Shown: positions 35,759 through 47,614 of the stretch, piece by piece | Numbering within the stretch: position 1 is the first letter of the stretch | Layout: each line of letters begins with the position of its first letter | NCBI GenBank assembly: GCA_029204225.1 | Contig: CM055101.1 | Coordinates: forward strand, 41,690,927-41,754,926 | Direction of reading: 5' to 3' | Origin: Diphasiastrum complanatum | Lineage: Eukaryota; Streptophyta; Lycopodiopsida; Lycopodiales; Lycopodiaceae | Length of the DNA stretch: 64,000 nucleotides | Translations under genes and position numbers: made by a program | Notes under the pieces: model-generated | Database searches by the model: none | Seen by the model: only the letters and a program-made list of their open reading frames with translations | Told to the model about the DNA's origin: nothing

Positions 35759-36448
35759 CTAAGCCAAGTTTGGCTCTAAAAGTTTCAAACTTCTCTTTAA
35801 GGCTTTTGTAAATATATCAGCAACTTGCAACAACATAGAACAGTGTGCAATACTTATATCTTTAGATTGTAGCTTTTCACGCACAAAGTGATATTTTACC
35901 TCAATATGTTTTGCTCTCGCGTGAAAGACAAGATTCTTAGCCAATTGTATCCCACTTTGGCTGTCATAGAAAATAACAATAGGATGTACCTGCTTCATGG
36001 CAATCTCATGTAACAACTTACGCAGCCAAATAGCTTCCTGAGTGGCAGAACTTAACACTTTATATTTAGCTTCTGTAGAAGAAAGAGAAATGGTGTCTTG
36101 CTTCTTGCTAGACCATGAAAAACAACCGCTACCAAAATTGAAGGCATAACCTGTTGTTGACTTTCTATCATCTACATTTCCTGCCCAATCAGTGTCAACA
36201 CAACCTTGCAACTTAGGTAAAGCACTTTGTCTTTTGTAGACCAGGCCAAGGTTAGGTGTACCTTTCACATACCTCAAAATCTTTTTTGCAGCTTTCCAAT
36301 GATCCATGGTGGGTGATGACATGAATTGGCTAATCAGATTTACAACATAGCAGTCAACACGAGATAATTTCTTACCAGCTTCGCAAGGAATGATGGAAGG
36401 TTTGCACTCTGTCATGCAAAATCTCTCTAATATCTCACGCACATACAT
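35759..36448 (-). pseudogene. Copia 3 RNase H and RT C-terminus
   Basis: 229 codons with the RT tail 'MYVREILERFCMTECKPS', 'HWKAAKKILRYVKGTPNLGL', the RNase H strand 'CVDTDWAGNVDDRKSTTGYAF', 'WSSKKQDTISLSSTEAKY', 'FYDSQSGIQLAKN', 'FHARAKHIEVKYHFVREKL' and 'VADIFTKALKRSL'. All core acidic residues (D, E, D) appear present. Confidence 0.9.
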
Positions 36449-36650
36449 GTTTTGACATCACCTAACATCATTGCCAGTTTGCCATACTTCGACACCCAAG
36501 CAATAGTGCATAAGATCTAAATCTGTCATCTCAAATTGCTTGCATAAGTTGGCTTTGATAGAATGAATGAGATTCTCATCATTGCTCGTGATAATAATAT
36601 CATCAACATAAAGTACAATCAAGGCAATGCTATCTTTTTTTTATAAGAAC

Positions 36651-38045
36651 TTAAAGATTTGGATCTGAATTTGTTCTTACAAACTCATGAGAAAGAAAGT
36701 AATTGTCAATGCATCCATACCGTGCACGTGGCGCTTGCTTAAGGCCATAAAGTGCTTTGCGTAGCTTGCACACCTTATATTCTTGTCCTTTTGCCATAAA
36801 GCCCTGTGGTTGGACCATGTAAACTTCTTCCTCTAAGTCACCATTCAAAAATGTGGACTTCACATCCATTTGATGGATCTTCCACCAAAAATGAGATGCT
36901 AAGGCGATGATAAGGCATAGCGTAGTCCACTTAGCCACTGGAGCAAATGTCTCTTCATAGCCGATTCCTTTATTTTGTTCATAGCCCTTCACTACTATGC
37001 ATGCCTTATGCTTTGCTATCGTGCCATCCGCATGAAACTTTGTTCTAAACAACCATTTGTTGTCAATGGGTTTCTTTCCAAGTGGTAGATTAACTAGCTC
37101 CCATGTATCATGCATGTGGATAGACTCCATCTTCTCTTCCAGTGCCCTTTGCCACTCTTTGTGATTATTTGCCTCATCAAAGGTTGATGGCTCTCGACAC
37201 TTCAAAATGTCACTCATTAGGGCATAGTTCACATGATAGCGATCGGGAGACTTCCTTTCCCGCGTCGATCTTCTCACTTCTTCTTGTGTGCTAGATCCTG
37301 GTTGATTTAGCTTTGCGTCCTTCATGATCTTTTCATACCATTTTGGTATCTTAGACTCAGGTGATACACTTCTTGGAGAGTATGTGTCCCAAGGAGTGTC
37401 CAAGTAATGTGTCTTACTTCCAACCAGTTTCTCTTTTGTTGCTCCTATCGGCAAGTACCTTCCCCTAAGGCTCTTGGATAGGTGGTGTCTTCTCATATTC
37501 ACCCTCTCGATCTTTGTCTTCATGTGCATCATCCTGTGGAGCGTCCTCTTCATCTTCTTCTTCCAATATTGTGGAAGTCTTTTGATGCTTTCATCACCTG
37601 CATGGTCTTCATCATCATACCTATGCGTCTCATCAAAGATTACATCTTTGCTTATATGAATCTTGTTCATTGCAGGATCAAGACACCTATACGCCTTCAT
37701 CCTCTCATCATAACCGACAAAGATATACTTGATTGCTTTGGCATCAAGTTTTTTTTGCTCCTCCTTTGGCACATGTACATAGGCCCTACATCCAATGACA
37801 CGAAACTTGTCAATTTTTGGCTTTATTCCTGTAAATGCTTCTTTGGGAGTCACATTTGGAACCGCAACTGTAGGGCTCCTGTTTTGCAAGAATGTTGCCG
37901 CACTGCACGCTTCCGACCAAAGTGAATCGGCTAAGCCCATTTGCTTCATCATGGAGCGTGCACTCTCCATAATAGTCCTGTTTTTCCTTTCAGCTACACC
38001 ATGTGTGATTGTGTGAATTGTCTTTTGATGCCATGTTCCTTGCAA
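36651..38045 (-). pseudogene. Copia 3 integrase C-terminus and RT N-terminus
   Basis: 464 codons. It has 'GVAERKNRTIMESARSMM' (catalytic E), 'PKEAFTGIKPKIDKFRVIGC', 'FVGYDERMKAYRC', 'KISKDVIFDE'-type block, a charged linker, then RT 'DTWELVNLPLGKKPIDNKWL', 'EETFAPVAKWTTL', 'MDVKSTFLNGDLEEEVYMVQP' and 'ALYGLKQAPRARYG'. It runs out of frame before the YVDD block. A degenerate 'ALIVLYVDDIIITS'-type block is visible near 36585-36630. Confidence 0.9.
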
Positions 38046-38310
38046 AAGTCCTCAAAATCATCAAATTTGTATTCGCCCCCTCTATCTGATCTTAGCACTT
38101 TGATGTGTGCATCCAGTTGGTTCTCTACTAAAGCCTTAAACCCCTTGAAACGAGCAAAAGCGTCAGATTTCTTCTTCAAAAAATAAATCCATGTCCTCCT
38201 AAAATAATCATCTATGAAAGTCATAAAATAATAGGCTTTCCCCATCGACATGGTCTTCATTGGGCCGCACAGGTCGCTGTGAATAAGTTCTAGCGGTTTC
38301 TTTAGATCCC
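37994..38310 (-). pseudogene. Copia 3 integrase core (first part)
   Basis: It contains the upstream 'LELIHSDLCGPM' block (first D, near 38285), 'MGKAYYFMTFIDDYFRRTW', and 'VLRSDRGGEY' (second D). A frame shift near 38040 separates it from the long frame. It stops abruptly at about 38310, where sequence on the opposite strand starts. Confidence 0.85.
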
Positions 38311-38317
38311 ATGTGCC

Positions 38318-38740
38318 TACTCACACCTCAACAAAATGTAGTTGCCGAGAGGAAGAATCAAACTCTATGTGAGTGTGCAAAAGCTATGAGGTTGGATGCA
38401 CATCTTTCAAAGCCATTTTGGGATGGGGCTCTCACTTGTGCAAATTAATTGTGTAAGAGATTGCCTAATCTTGCTATTGGAGGGAAAACACCATTTGAAT
38501 TGTTGTATAAGAAGAAGCCAAAAGTTGATCATCTAAGGATCTTTGGATCCATTTTTTTGTCCATGTTCCATGTTCCTTTGAATGTAAGGACCAAGGAGTA
38601 TCCTAACTCTATCAAAGGGTTTTTGGTAGGATATTCCACATCAAGAAAAGCTTATAGAATTTTTGGACCTCTACTAACAAAATTGTGTTGAGTAGAGATG
38701 TGATTTTCCATGAAGACAAGCTCTTAGAGCTTCATGATTT
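38318..38740 (+). pseudogene. Copia integrase fragment, opposite orientation
   Basis: On the plus strand it reads 'PQQNVVAERKNQTLCECAK' (catalytic E region), 'KPFWDGALTCAN', a stop, then 38449-38691 with 'GGKTPFELLYKKKPKVDHLR', 'GFLVGYSTSRKAYRIF'. A frame shift follows, then 'LSRDVIFHED'. It resembles copia 1 more than copia 3 (shared LCE.AKAMRL...KPFWD.AL.CAN). It is a fragment only. Confidence 0.82.
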
Positions 38741-39230
38741 ATTTTGCAAAACCTAGTAGCATTGGGTTGAATATTTATCGAGCTATCCAATCGATTAGCT
38801 ATATGCACTTAAAAATATGCGTAGAGCATGATTTGGGTCTTTATCAAACAAGCATGCAGTTGTTGTAACTTAATATATAGCCAATATTTCTTCAAAAAGA
38901 GATCAATTCATGGCACTAATTGCATAATAGGCAGTATGATGATCTCAATTTATTCTAACCATTCCAAATAACACAAATCCGGTATGCTTTATTCTCACTT
39001 TCCTCTTTCAAATTGTCCAATGCTCATGCGATTGATATTTCATTGATTAGACTATCATTGACTTCCATGGACTGACATGCAAGTAATATATATTCTTTAG
39101 ATGAGCTTAGAAAGAAAGATACATGTTCCATAATGATGATGATGAAAGTATATCATGGATTGAATTGTTAGAAAAATTCGTTAATCCTTCATGAATCAAA
39201 GTCTTAAAACTACTTTAAAATCATGGAAAG
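38741..39230. other. Unassigned AT-rich sequence
   Basis: No coding potential beyond very short frames; no repeat recognised. Confidence 0.35.
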
Positions 39231-39326
39231 TACTTCCTTATGTCAGTGTTTAAAAACACTATATGTAGGAAACTATATTTTCTCATTTTAAATAATAAAC
39301 ATTGAAGTACTGACATAAGAAAGGTA
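39231..39326. mobile_element. Short MITE-like inverted-repeat element (96 bp)
   Basis: The left arm TACTTCCTTATGTCAGT (39231-39247) is matched by the right arm ACTGACATAAGAAAGGTA (39309-39326), with one or two mismatches. The centre is AT-rich and non-coding. Both ends carry TA, as expected for Tc1/mariner-type (Stowaway-like) MITEs with TA target duplication. The family assignment is tentative. Confidence 0.6.
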
Positions 39327-40058
39327 GCACACCATGTACTATCTTTTTGTTGAATCGTGGCAAAAAAAAACTCGCAAAATGCCAAGGCCTGGTAGTTGTT
39401 GCTTGTGTGACTCCTATCCTACCAACTGACTAGTGACTAGTTAGTCCAGCTATTAAGAGATTTATCTTTCTATTAGAGCTTGTTCGAACGCTTCACGGAG
39501 ACCATATGATCTATGATCACAACGCTCAAATTCCAACCCTACAACTAAACCACTCAAGTTTTTGCTTTCAAGTTGCATTCCATGACCACTCATTTTGTTC
39601 TTCCATGCACAGCTTAGGTGGGTGAGCTTGTAACCATGGTAACCTTGGTCACCTACCTAGGGTTATGACTGACCCATTTGATCTCTTAGGCTTCAGCAAA
39701 AAGCACAAGAGCATCCGAAACTTTCATTCATAAAAAGGTAAGAAAAAATAGCATAAATGAAGCAAGGATACCCTTCAGATACAGGCATTCCATACATCTA
39801 ACAAATGAGCAAGGCCAATTGTCTCGTATATTCCAGATGATTCTAGTTACAATGTTCTTGCTGGAACTTCTGATTTCATCTCTTTTAGTCAGATCTGTAA
39901 TTCACCTTTTTCTTAGAAACAACACATGATTTGAATGTATATAATCTGGCGCATGCCTGTGAGATGTGTAGGAGCAATAGGATCTTCCCCAAAATGTAAA
40001 ATTATTTGCAGAGCATTCAGAAGATAAGACCCACTTAAGAAAAGGAAGCATTGAATCT
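39327..40058. other. Non-coding flank, 3' side of DUF4228 copy 3
   Basis: The part next to the gene (about 39890-40058) retains homology to the downstream region of copies 1 and 2, for example 'tcatgtgttgtttctaagaa' on the minus strand. No other feature. Confidence 0.5.
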
Positions 40059-41051
40059 TCACCATTCCATCTCCGAGATACTTTGCAGAGAGGGTCTCCA
40101 TTGGCCATACTTGTTTGTAGACTTTTCAGTAGAAAGTAGGTCGATCCCTATCCCCAGTGTTGAATCGTTCACCAGATTAGACTCTTTATCCTGCAGCAAG
40201 TTTGGCAACCATAATAAAGGCATATGCCTTCATTGGAACCTATAGCCAACTATAAGGTGGCTCTTGGCATCTATATAAAACCTCCAATGTCATTATTTTC
40301 TACAGTGTTATAAGCCGTATATTCTTGTTCTCCTTTGTATTCATTGTAGCCTAAAGATAACAGACAACGCATGCTACTTGCAAAAAGTACAGAAGAAAAG
40401 TAAGACAGCCCAGTCAACTAGGAAAAACTTACTTTCTTTACTTTTGTTGAGAAGAAGCGCGTCTTAGAATCTGACTTACAGGTACGGAACTTTAACTTGC
40501 CGTTCATAGTTTCTGAAACTTCCCCAAGTACTTCTGTACATATAATAGATTCTGTCAGCCATCTGAACTTTCGCCACGATGAAATTCCAAGACGACGATA
40601 CATTGGATTACGAACAATGTCATCCTTGAAGCTTCTATTTGACTAGATACTCTTTCAAAAAGGAGCGCTAGCGTCATGAAGTTCATGATCTACCATCTAT
40701 TGAAAAATGAAAACACGACACCAGACAGTAAGCAATAATCCACAGCACCCACAGATAACTGTAGGCCTTGATTGTCAAAAGGGTAGAGAGGAAGGGATGG
40801 AGCACAAGACCTTCAAGTGATACAATGCGATAGCAGTTCCCCACGCTTAACATAGCCGTTGGAGGCAATAGCTTCAGCTTAGGCTTAACAGGACTGTCAG
40901 ACCAGGACTGCCAGACGTAGAGTGCAATATAATGGCCAGGATTCTTTAGCATAAGCTGGCGAGCAGTTATTGGCCAATAAATCTTTTCAATCCGTCCATC
41001 AGGGTGCTCCACAACCGCTGCTGCAGCATCTGTGGCTTGGCAATTCCCCAT
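40059..41051 (-). CDS. DUF4228 (PADRE) family protein, copy 3, three exons
   Basis: Minus-strand model: exon 1 41051-40811, exon 2 40533-40433, exon 3 40190-40059. Splice sites match copy 1 (gtcttg, tacag, gtaagt, ctgcag) and phases fit, giving 157 residues. It starts MGNCQATDAAAAVVEHPDG, has IYWPITARQ, NPGHYIALYVW and LLPPTAMLSVGNCYRIVSL, and ends QWRPSLQSISEMEW. Exon 2 lacks one codon relative to copy 1. No stop or frame break was seen, so this and copy 1 look intact. The upstream region is not part of the copy A/B block beyond about 15 bases. This copy is therefore a dispersed paralogue, more distant than A and B are from each other. Function within the family is unknown. Confidence 0.84.
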
Positions 41052-41934
41052 TCTTTCTTATTATTATACCGCCTTCACTGTATACCGTCAAAGATCCTTA
41101 ATCTTTCTTTCAGTTTCCATGAATAACAACAAGAACGATCCATATTTCGTAACAAAATGCTTCCAAAACAGCTCCTGCCTCCATTTTTTTTGCTCTTTTG
41201 ATCACACTTGTCCAGTTTTGTTGCCAATCAAACCAATTATGTTGTTCCAAAATATCCTTCACAAAAAGTGGCAGATGGACAGCTTTATAACGAATGCAAT
41301 AGATAGCCAAACGCTCCCTCCACCCTACCCCACCTCAAATTCAATGCCACCGACCACCCAATTTCGCTACTAATTTTGTTGCATAGTTGCACTTTCATTA
41401 CATTTTTGCTGAAAATGCAATGCAATTTAGTTGTGTAATAAAGACCCACAAACAATCATCCACTCAGCAGCGTCCTTGATTGAGCCTTCAGTCCTGGCCC
41501 TCTGTTTTCCTTGTCTACCACTCTACATTCCAGTCTCCATTCTCCAAGATCCAAGCTCCAAACTCATAAAAAAAACAAAACTAAAAATAATCCATGGACA
41601 ATTAATGTCCTTGGGAGACTTCCCAGATCAGAATTGTAAAGTGGGATTAGCACACTAAGGTGCAAGCAAGGGTCCCACCTTCATCAAAAACTATGAAGCT
41701 TTGCTTATGACATCCCATAATGATCTATGTTAAGGCGCATTTCCCCATGTAAACCCCTTATGGAGGAATGATCTCATGGGTGAGTGGGTTCCAATGCTAT
41801 GATCCATCGGGATTTCTATGCAGCATGGGGATTCTAAGGTTCAGTTCCTTATAAAGTAATGTGATCTCATGACATCATAAAAGTCATCATTCTTTCCAAT
41901 GGATCACTCCATCTCATTGGTGAATCCTTCACCC
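41052..41934. other. Upstream region of DUF4228 copy 3; otherwise unassigned
   Basis: Presumed promoter and flank. No clear TATA at a convincing distance and no domain on either strand. Confidence 0.35.
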
Positions 41935-42928
41935 TTGCAACTAATTATGCCCCTCTAGATTTCTAGCAAACACTTTCACACCAGTGGGTTACGTGGCTAC
42001 CTTGGGTGCACAAAAAGGCATTTGCCAATCCCCTCACCTTCCCCTAGAAGTCACTTTGAGAGGGTAAAGGGGTTACAAGGAAAGGGACCCTTATGGGGTG
42101 GAGCTTGCTTCTAGATCCCATCAATATCTCTTTATCGTCGGTCTTGCCATGAGGATACTTCTCCTCATTGGTGGGCCACAAACGCCACAACATTGCCAAT
42201 GTACAAGATTCATCTGCTCGAGTGTCCAATCTCTTAGAGGTGCGACAATAACTACACAACGGAATTGACACTTGCTCACAAATACAAAATGTTAGCTCTT
42301 TACATATGAAAGCTCTCACACATCCAAAATATGTTTTGCAAAAACAATGCATGTGAGCAAGCCTTTTGAATACATTGACTCCTATAGGCTCTCCTCCTCC
42401 TCTTTCTATGTCTCTTTTCCCCCTTGCAACTCATTATGCCCCTCTAGATTTCTAGCAAACACATTCACACCAGTGGGTTACGTGGCTACCCTGGGTGCAC
42501 AAAAAGGCATTTGTCAATCCCCTCACCTTCCCCTAGAAGTCACTTTGAGAGGGTAAAGGGGTTACAAGGAAAGGGACCCTTATGGGGTGGAGCTTGCTTC
42601 TAGATCCCATCAATATCTCTTTATCGTCAGTCTTGCCATGAGGATGCTTCTCCTCACTGGTGGGCCACAAACGCCACAACATTGCCAATGTACAAGATTC
42701 ATCTGCTCGAGTGTCCAATCTCTTAGAGGTGCGACGTGATGTGGGCACCTCCAATAACTACACAACGGAATTGACACTTGCTCACAAATACAAAATGTTA
42801 GCTCTTTACATATGAAAGCTCTCACACATCCAAAATATGTTTTGCAAAAACAATGCATGTGAGCAAGCCTTTTGAATACATTGACTCCTATAGGCTCTCC
42901 TCCTCCTCTTTCTATGTCTCTTTTCTTC
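41935..42928. repeat. Recent 489-bp tandem duplication
   Basis: Unit 1 is 41935-42423 and unit 2 is 42424-42928. Both start ttgcaact.attatgcccc and end tctatgtctctttt. They differ at only a handful of bases plus one 17-bp indel. Unit 2 carries gtgatgtgggcacctcc after gaggtgcgac (42726-42755), which unit 1 lacks. Coding potential is not convincing; the parallel short frames merely reflect the duplication. Confidence 0.92.
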
Positions 42929-44127
42929 ATAGCCAATATGTGAACTCTTATTATAAAATGAATGTAGAAGTTTGCTTCATATGAACGATGTTCTCCATAT
43001 CTCCATGCAAAATATTAGTTTCTTTTTTAAAGATACATTTATTTTACATGAGAAAACCAAGAGCTTTCTTTATTAACTTCAAAATGCCAATGAGAGTCAA
43101 TATCAACTTCTATTTTATATCGCATGTATTTGGTCAAATTTCAACACTATTAAGTGCGGGGCATGTGATTCTAGGCAAGAAGTCGTAGCACAACTTAGGG
43201 TGTTTTCACACACAATCCCAAGCATGTCTGTTTGTTAAAAAACTCAACGCTCATTGGAGAGAGAAAAAATAGGAAGGCCATTATCCCATTTCACATAGAA
43301 AAGTAAGGGCCGCCTTGTGGCAGATGATTTAGAATAAAAAATACTAACTTGAGATAAGTGAAAATGCTAGGCACTACCTCTCGGCATCTCCACTATCATA
43401 AGGCCCTTATTCTTCAAAAGACATTCATATTCAAAAAATTTAGGTGGAAGAACATCGTGTCATTTGCTATAGGATAGAGAAATATAACTAAGGTCCATTA
43501 TGCATGTTTCGTGTGTGAGATCACATCGAGGAAAGATGAAGAAAGGTGGGCAAGCAAGGAGGTTTAAGTGTGACTTAGCATCACTACTAGCCTCGTGTGT
43601 GAAATCGCCCATAGGGCAAGTTCCCCATGTCCTTGAAACTACCATGGGGATCTACAAATAGCTTCTCACCTAGCAGGATAGCGCTTTTCTGACCTTTTAT
43701 GCCTGATGATGAACGTCAAAAAAGAAAAATACCGAAGGCAATAAAATCAACACATTTTTATATGATGGGTCTCTAGAGGGCGAGGGTGACGAGCCTTGGG
43801 GTAAGGTCTCTCTAAACTGAATGTACATCAAAATCCTATTTCGATGGGTTTGGTGAGAAGTTCATGGGGGATTTTGCCTCTGTAAGTATGTGATCAAATG
43901 TTGAAGGCATGGGGACTTGCTCTTACAACATTGATCTTTTAGGCACTCCAATCAGATCACTTTTGGGCAATAATCATGGCGTGCTCTATGTTTTTGATAT
44001 TTTTATAAGTTTTCACTTGTTTTTGGATTTTCTATCTTTCCTAGAGCAATTCATCGAAAGTAACATAGATCAAGGCACCTATAATCACAGATGCATCCAA
44101 GGTATCCACAAATCAAGGCATCTATAA
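42929..44127. other. Unassigned region
   Basis: No recognisable protein, RNA or repeat on either strand. Confidence 0.35.
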
Positions 44128-44927
44128 TTATAGATCCATCCAATATTGTGATATTTCAGATGTTCGCTCTATGGGGTAGTTGTCAGGTACTTGATGAGTC
44201 CGATGTCGGAAAGTATTATGCAGAAGGCTGAAAGCTAGCAAAGCTTTGGTAATAGAAATGTTTTGTTTCTTCAGCTCCCTCTCAAAGCGTGGTAGCTTGA
44301 TGACTCCAAGACTGCTCCTCTGTTTCTCGAACAAACCTTTGTCTAAGGCCTTTGTGAAAATGTCAGCCACCACCTCCTTTGTTCCAATGAAAATAGTCTG
44401 CAGCATCTTCTTCTCGATCAGATCCCTTATTAAGTGATACTTGATTGCAATGTATTTCGTCCTTGAGTGAAACACATGATCCTTTGTCAGATGTATTGCA
44501 GATGTATTGTCCATCTGCAAAATCAGAGGCTCATTCCCTGTTTCGCCAGTTCTTCAAGGAACTGTTTGAGCCAAATGATTTCATTAGCCACCTTTGCTAC
44601 TGTAACATCCTCTGCTTCGAAGGATGACTGACCCACAATGGTCTGCTTCTTGCTGACCCAAAGAATTGCTGCTCTTGACGCGATGGTGCATCCTCCTGAG
44701 ACACTTTTGCAGTCGTCCTTGAGATATGCCCAACTAGCATCACTGTAGGAAAGCATCTGGAACCCTGCATCACGAGAATAATACAAACCAAAATCCTTCG
44801 TTAACTGAAGGTATTGCAAAATCCGTTTCGCAATCTTCCAATGAGTTGAGCCTGGATTTGTATAGAATTGGCTCATCCTGAACACGGCATAAGCAATGTC
44901 ATGAAATTTGTTATCTGCAAGGTTCAA
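44128..44927 (-). pseudogene. Ty1/copia element 4, RT end and RNase H
   Basis: Two pieces. 44523-44927 has 'HWKIAKRILQYLQLTKDFGL', 'SYSDASWAYLKDDCKSVSGG', 'LWVSKKQTIVGQSSFEAE'. 44128-44520 has 'QMDNTSAIHLTKDHVFHSRT', 'IEKKMLQTIFIGTKEVVADI' and 'FTKALDKGLF'. It is closest to copia 5 at 54.5 kb. All upstream pol is missing, with unrelated sequence from about 44930. Confidence 0.88.
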
Positions 44928-44930
44928 TTA

Positions 44931-45374
44931 AGGTCCAAATTTGTTTTAGGTCTTCACACTCAATGGGAGTGTTGACTGGCTTAAAATCTTGCATGTGAAA
45001 ATGTTGAGTTCATCTGTCAAGTTTGCGAAGATTCTTAATGACTCCTTGATATTTGACGAAGGTTCATTATATGACATAAAGTTGAAAACTCACCTAACAG
45101 TTTTTTTTATACTTCTAATACAATGTAACCTTCACCCACTTCATTTTAACTAGGCACATTGTTTGAAATCATATGTGACCTTGGCCAAGGTTGGTTTGAC
45201 TATTTGCAACAAAAACTAGACCTACTAGTGTTTTTTTCCCCCTTTATGACTTGAAATATAACTTTTTTCTTGATCTTTTTTTTAAGTTCTAATGACGTTT
45301 TTTGTTTTGTGGAGTAGCATGACATTTATTATGTAAATTTTTGGGTTTGTTAATTTTCATCATCCTTTGCAGAT
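44931..45374. other. Unassigned; possible intron before the next locus
   Basis: AT-rich, and ends with a pyrimidine tract and tttgcag (45367-45373), a good splice acceptor. Confidence 0.3.
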
Positions 45375-46340
45375 CAGCATTGGTTGCAAATGAGCATCTA
45401 AAGGACAATGACATCCCCGTGATCGAAAAATCGTTGAGTTCGGTATTGACAACCAAGTCCACAAAGTCTTTACTGGAAAATAATCGATATTCTCGAATCA
45501 AGTCCAAGGTCACCGAGGCCTTGATTAGCGAGGTCGGTAAGGTTATCGACCAAATGTTAACTCAAGGACCATGTGATTTCTCAGGCATTAGCAGGGAGGC
45601 ATATGGTAATATATTTAAAATAACTAAAGAGGCTTTTGGACAATTGCATGTTAGAAAATTCCCCATTCCTCGCCCTTTTTAGATTAAATTGGAGAGAGAT
45701 GTATTGAATAAGGGTATGCAAAACGTCATTAGAATCCCTTCTCACATCAATGAGATTTATAATTAAAAATCGCGCAATTTGTCATATGATTCTACCAACA
45801 ACGTGTTTGTGAATTTGAATCATTTATTGAGATTTATAGTGAAATTCTACAATAATACAAGTATTAGTACGAGCAAACTTATATTGGTGGTCAAGCTAGA
45901 TGAATCGGAAGTTATAAAAGGACAAAAGCTGGAGAGGAAGTATTACACTCATGAATGGAGCATTGAACAATGCAACAAACTCAAGGGACCTCAACTTCAG
46001 TGTGCAATCAGAAAATGACATATGGTGGCTAGCATGTTTTCAGGTAAATATAATACTATTATTCATTTGCCATTTCTTTCAAATGGTATAGCATTAACTG
46101 TTTTGCATATATAAGAACTTATGGTTCCATATGTTGGACAGGTCATCAAAGAGGACCACGATGTTCTTTTTTGAATTTTTCGTACTGCCAAAAGTAAGTT
46201 ATTACATAGAATGGATTTTTAGCTTTTAGTAATTCTTTGAGTGGAATTTATTATCTCTTGTTTGCAGCCATCATTGGAGTATGCATGTAATCTCCTGAAG
46301 GGCAGATTTAGATGAGAATATGAATCCCATCTGTTTAAAA
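45374..46340 (+). pseudogene. Unrecognised exon-like coding sequence with two stops
   Basis: After the tttgcag acceptor, one frame runs from 45374 to 46018 with only two stops (45680 and about 45765). It reads as a real protein: 'SALVANEHLKDNDIPVIEKS', 'LISEVGKVIDQMLTQGP', 'DFSGISREAYGNIFKITK', 'FVNLNHLLRFIVKFYNNT', 'LILVVKLDESEVIKGQKLER'. Two further exon candidates follow (46141-46192, with acceptor ggacag and donor gtaagtt; and from 46267 after ttgcag). I do not recognise the family. It could be a decayed host gene or a captured transposon exon. Confidence 0.4.
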
Positions 46341-47614
46341 ATGAATTCCCTGAGGTCCACCCATGCCAAAGTGGACTCCATGTACAATAGGATGGTGCAG
46401 TATTTTATGAGGCCGGATGGAGCCATTGTAAATGGCTAGCTACATATTGTTGGTGCATGTATTTGATAAGCAGATAGATTTTGTTTTCTCTGAGTGCACA
46501 ACTAACCTATTATACCTTTTGTGATTTCAATCTGCTCAACAAGACGATGGACACAGTTGTTGCTAGTTCTCCATCCACATTTTACAAGACCTTTTAGAAT
46601 GGTACATCTTGCAATCCAGGGCTCCGAATATACGAGAGGTAATAAACTAGTTAATGGTCTAACTATATTACCTTGATTGTTTATTAACTCGATTATTTTA
46701 TATTCGTTTTCCAGATAAATCAATTAACTCGATTACTTTGGATTTGCAGTACAAATGTAGAGCTTTTACAAATGGATGAGATATTCTCAATCGACTGCCA
46801 GATTTGAGAGATTTTCTAATCAGAAACTCCTGTTGTTTACTAAAAATGGTAGTTTTATCATAAATTGAGCCTAACTCATAGCTGCGATGGAATTTTTTTG
46901 GACATGCTTTGAGCATGTGTGCATCTGCAACAGAGGACAATACTGGCAAGGGTAGGGACTGCCAAAAACAACAATAGTGCTCTTTTTGGGCCGCCTCCAC
47001 CTTGCACAAGTGTCAACTGTGGACTGGATTGCCCTCCTATTTTCACAGCTGGATAGGGTGTTGCATGAGATAATAAGTTCACCAACATTTGTTTATGAAA
47101 CTCATAACGGACTGTGCACAATGTAAACATTGATAATTTGGCATTGATAGGACCGACCTCTAAAAATAGCAATAGGCGAGTGATTGCCACTCCTTTATAA
47201 GACCGAGAGATTCCTCACATATGTTTCACGCATTTCTCATCCATTTTTTGCCATTACTCACTGACTGCCACCATTATTCGACGACCTCAATTTCTTGCCA
47301 TAAGACACCCATCTTTACTCACTGACATACTAGCACCCTCCAGACACCATTTTCTACCATCTGCCATTACTAGCCTATTTCTAGCCATCAAAGCCTTTTT
47401 TCTCATCGACCTCCATTACTCACCATCTAAGATTTCTCGCCAACGATCCACCATCTTCACTCGTCGACTACTGACCAGAAGCCTTCTGAGACCATTCTCT
47501 ACCATATCCTATTACTCACCTATTTCTCGCCATCATACCGTTTGCTCGCCTATCACCTCCCAGTCCTAATTCTGATCTTCCGACCCAAAATCGCAGTCCT
47601 CGACTCATCCATAT
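46341..47614. other. Unassigned region
   Basis: Short minus-strand frames (46502-46723, 46698-47009, 46876-47190) show no known motif. 47210-47600 is pyrimidine-rich with repeated 'ctcgcc' and 'ccat' phrases, possibly a degenerate simple repeat. Nothing is named. Confidence 0.3.

Larger units (their letters stand above)
35654..38310 (-). mobile_element. Ty1/copia element 3 (integrase-RT-RNase H)
   Basis: On the minus strand: integrase core (38260-37994 and on), RT, RNase H, a 90-bp tail, then a purine tract 'TTGAGGGAGAGAG' (35654-35667) as a probable PPT. Gag, protease and the 5' LTR are absent. At about 38310 it meets a plus-strand integrase fragment of another copia. The long integrase-to-RT frame (464 codons) is the best-preserved copia frame here. 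Confidence 0.88.

Noticed and set aside
42044-42936. Matching minus-strand frames in the tandem duplication, suggestive of a duplicated gene
   Set aside because: The similarity reflects DNA duplication; the 17-bp indel shifts the frame and there is no known motif.
47210-47600. Possible CRISPR-like or spaced repeat array in the pyrimidine-rich stretch
   Set aside because: The repeated phrases are short and irregular, and this is a plant nuclear context; they look like degenerate simple sequence.
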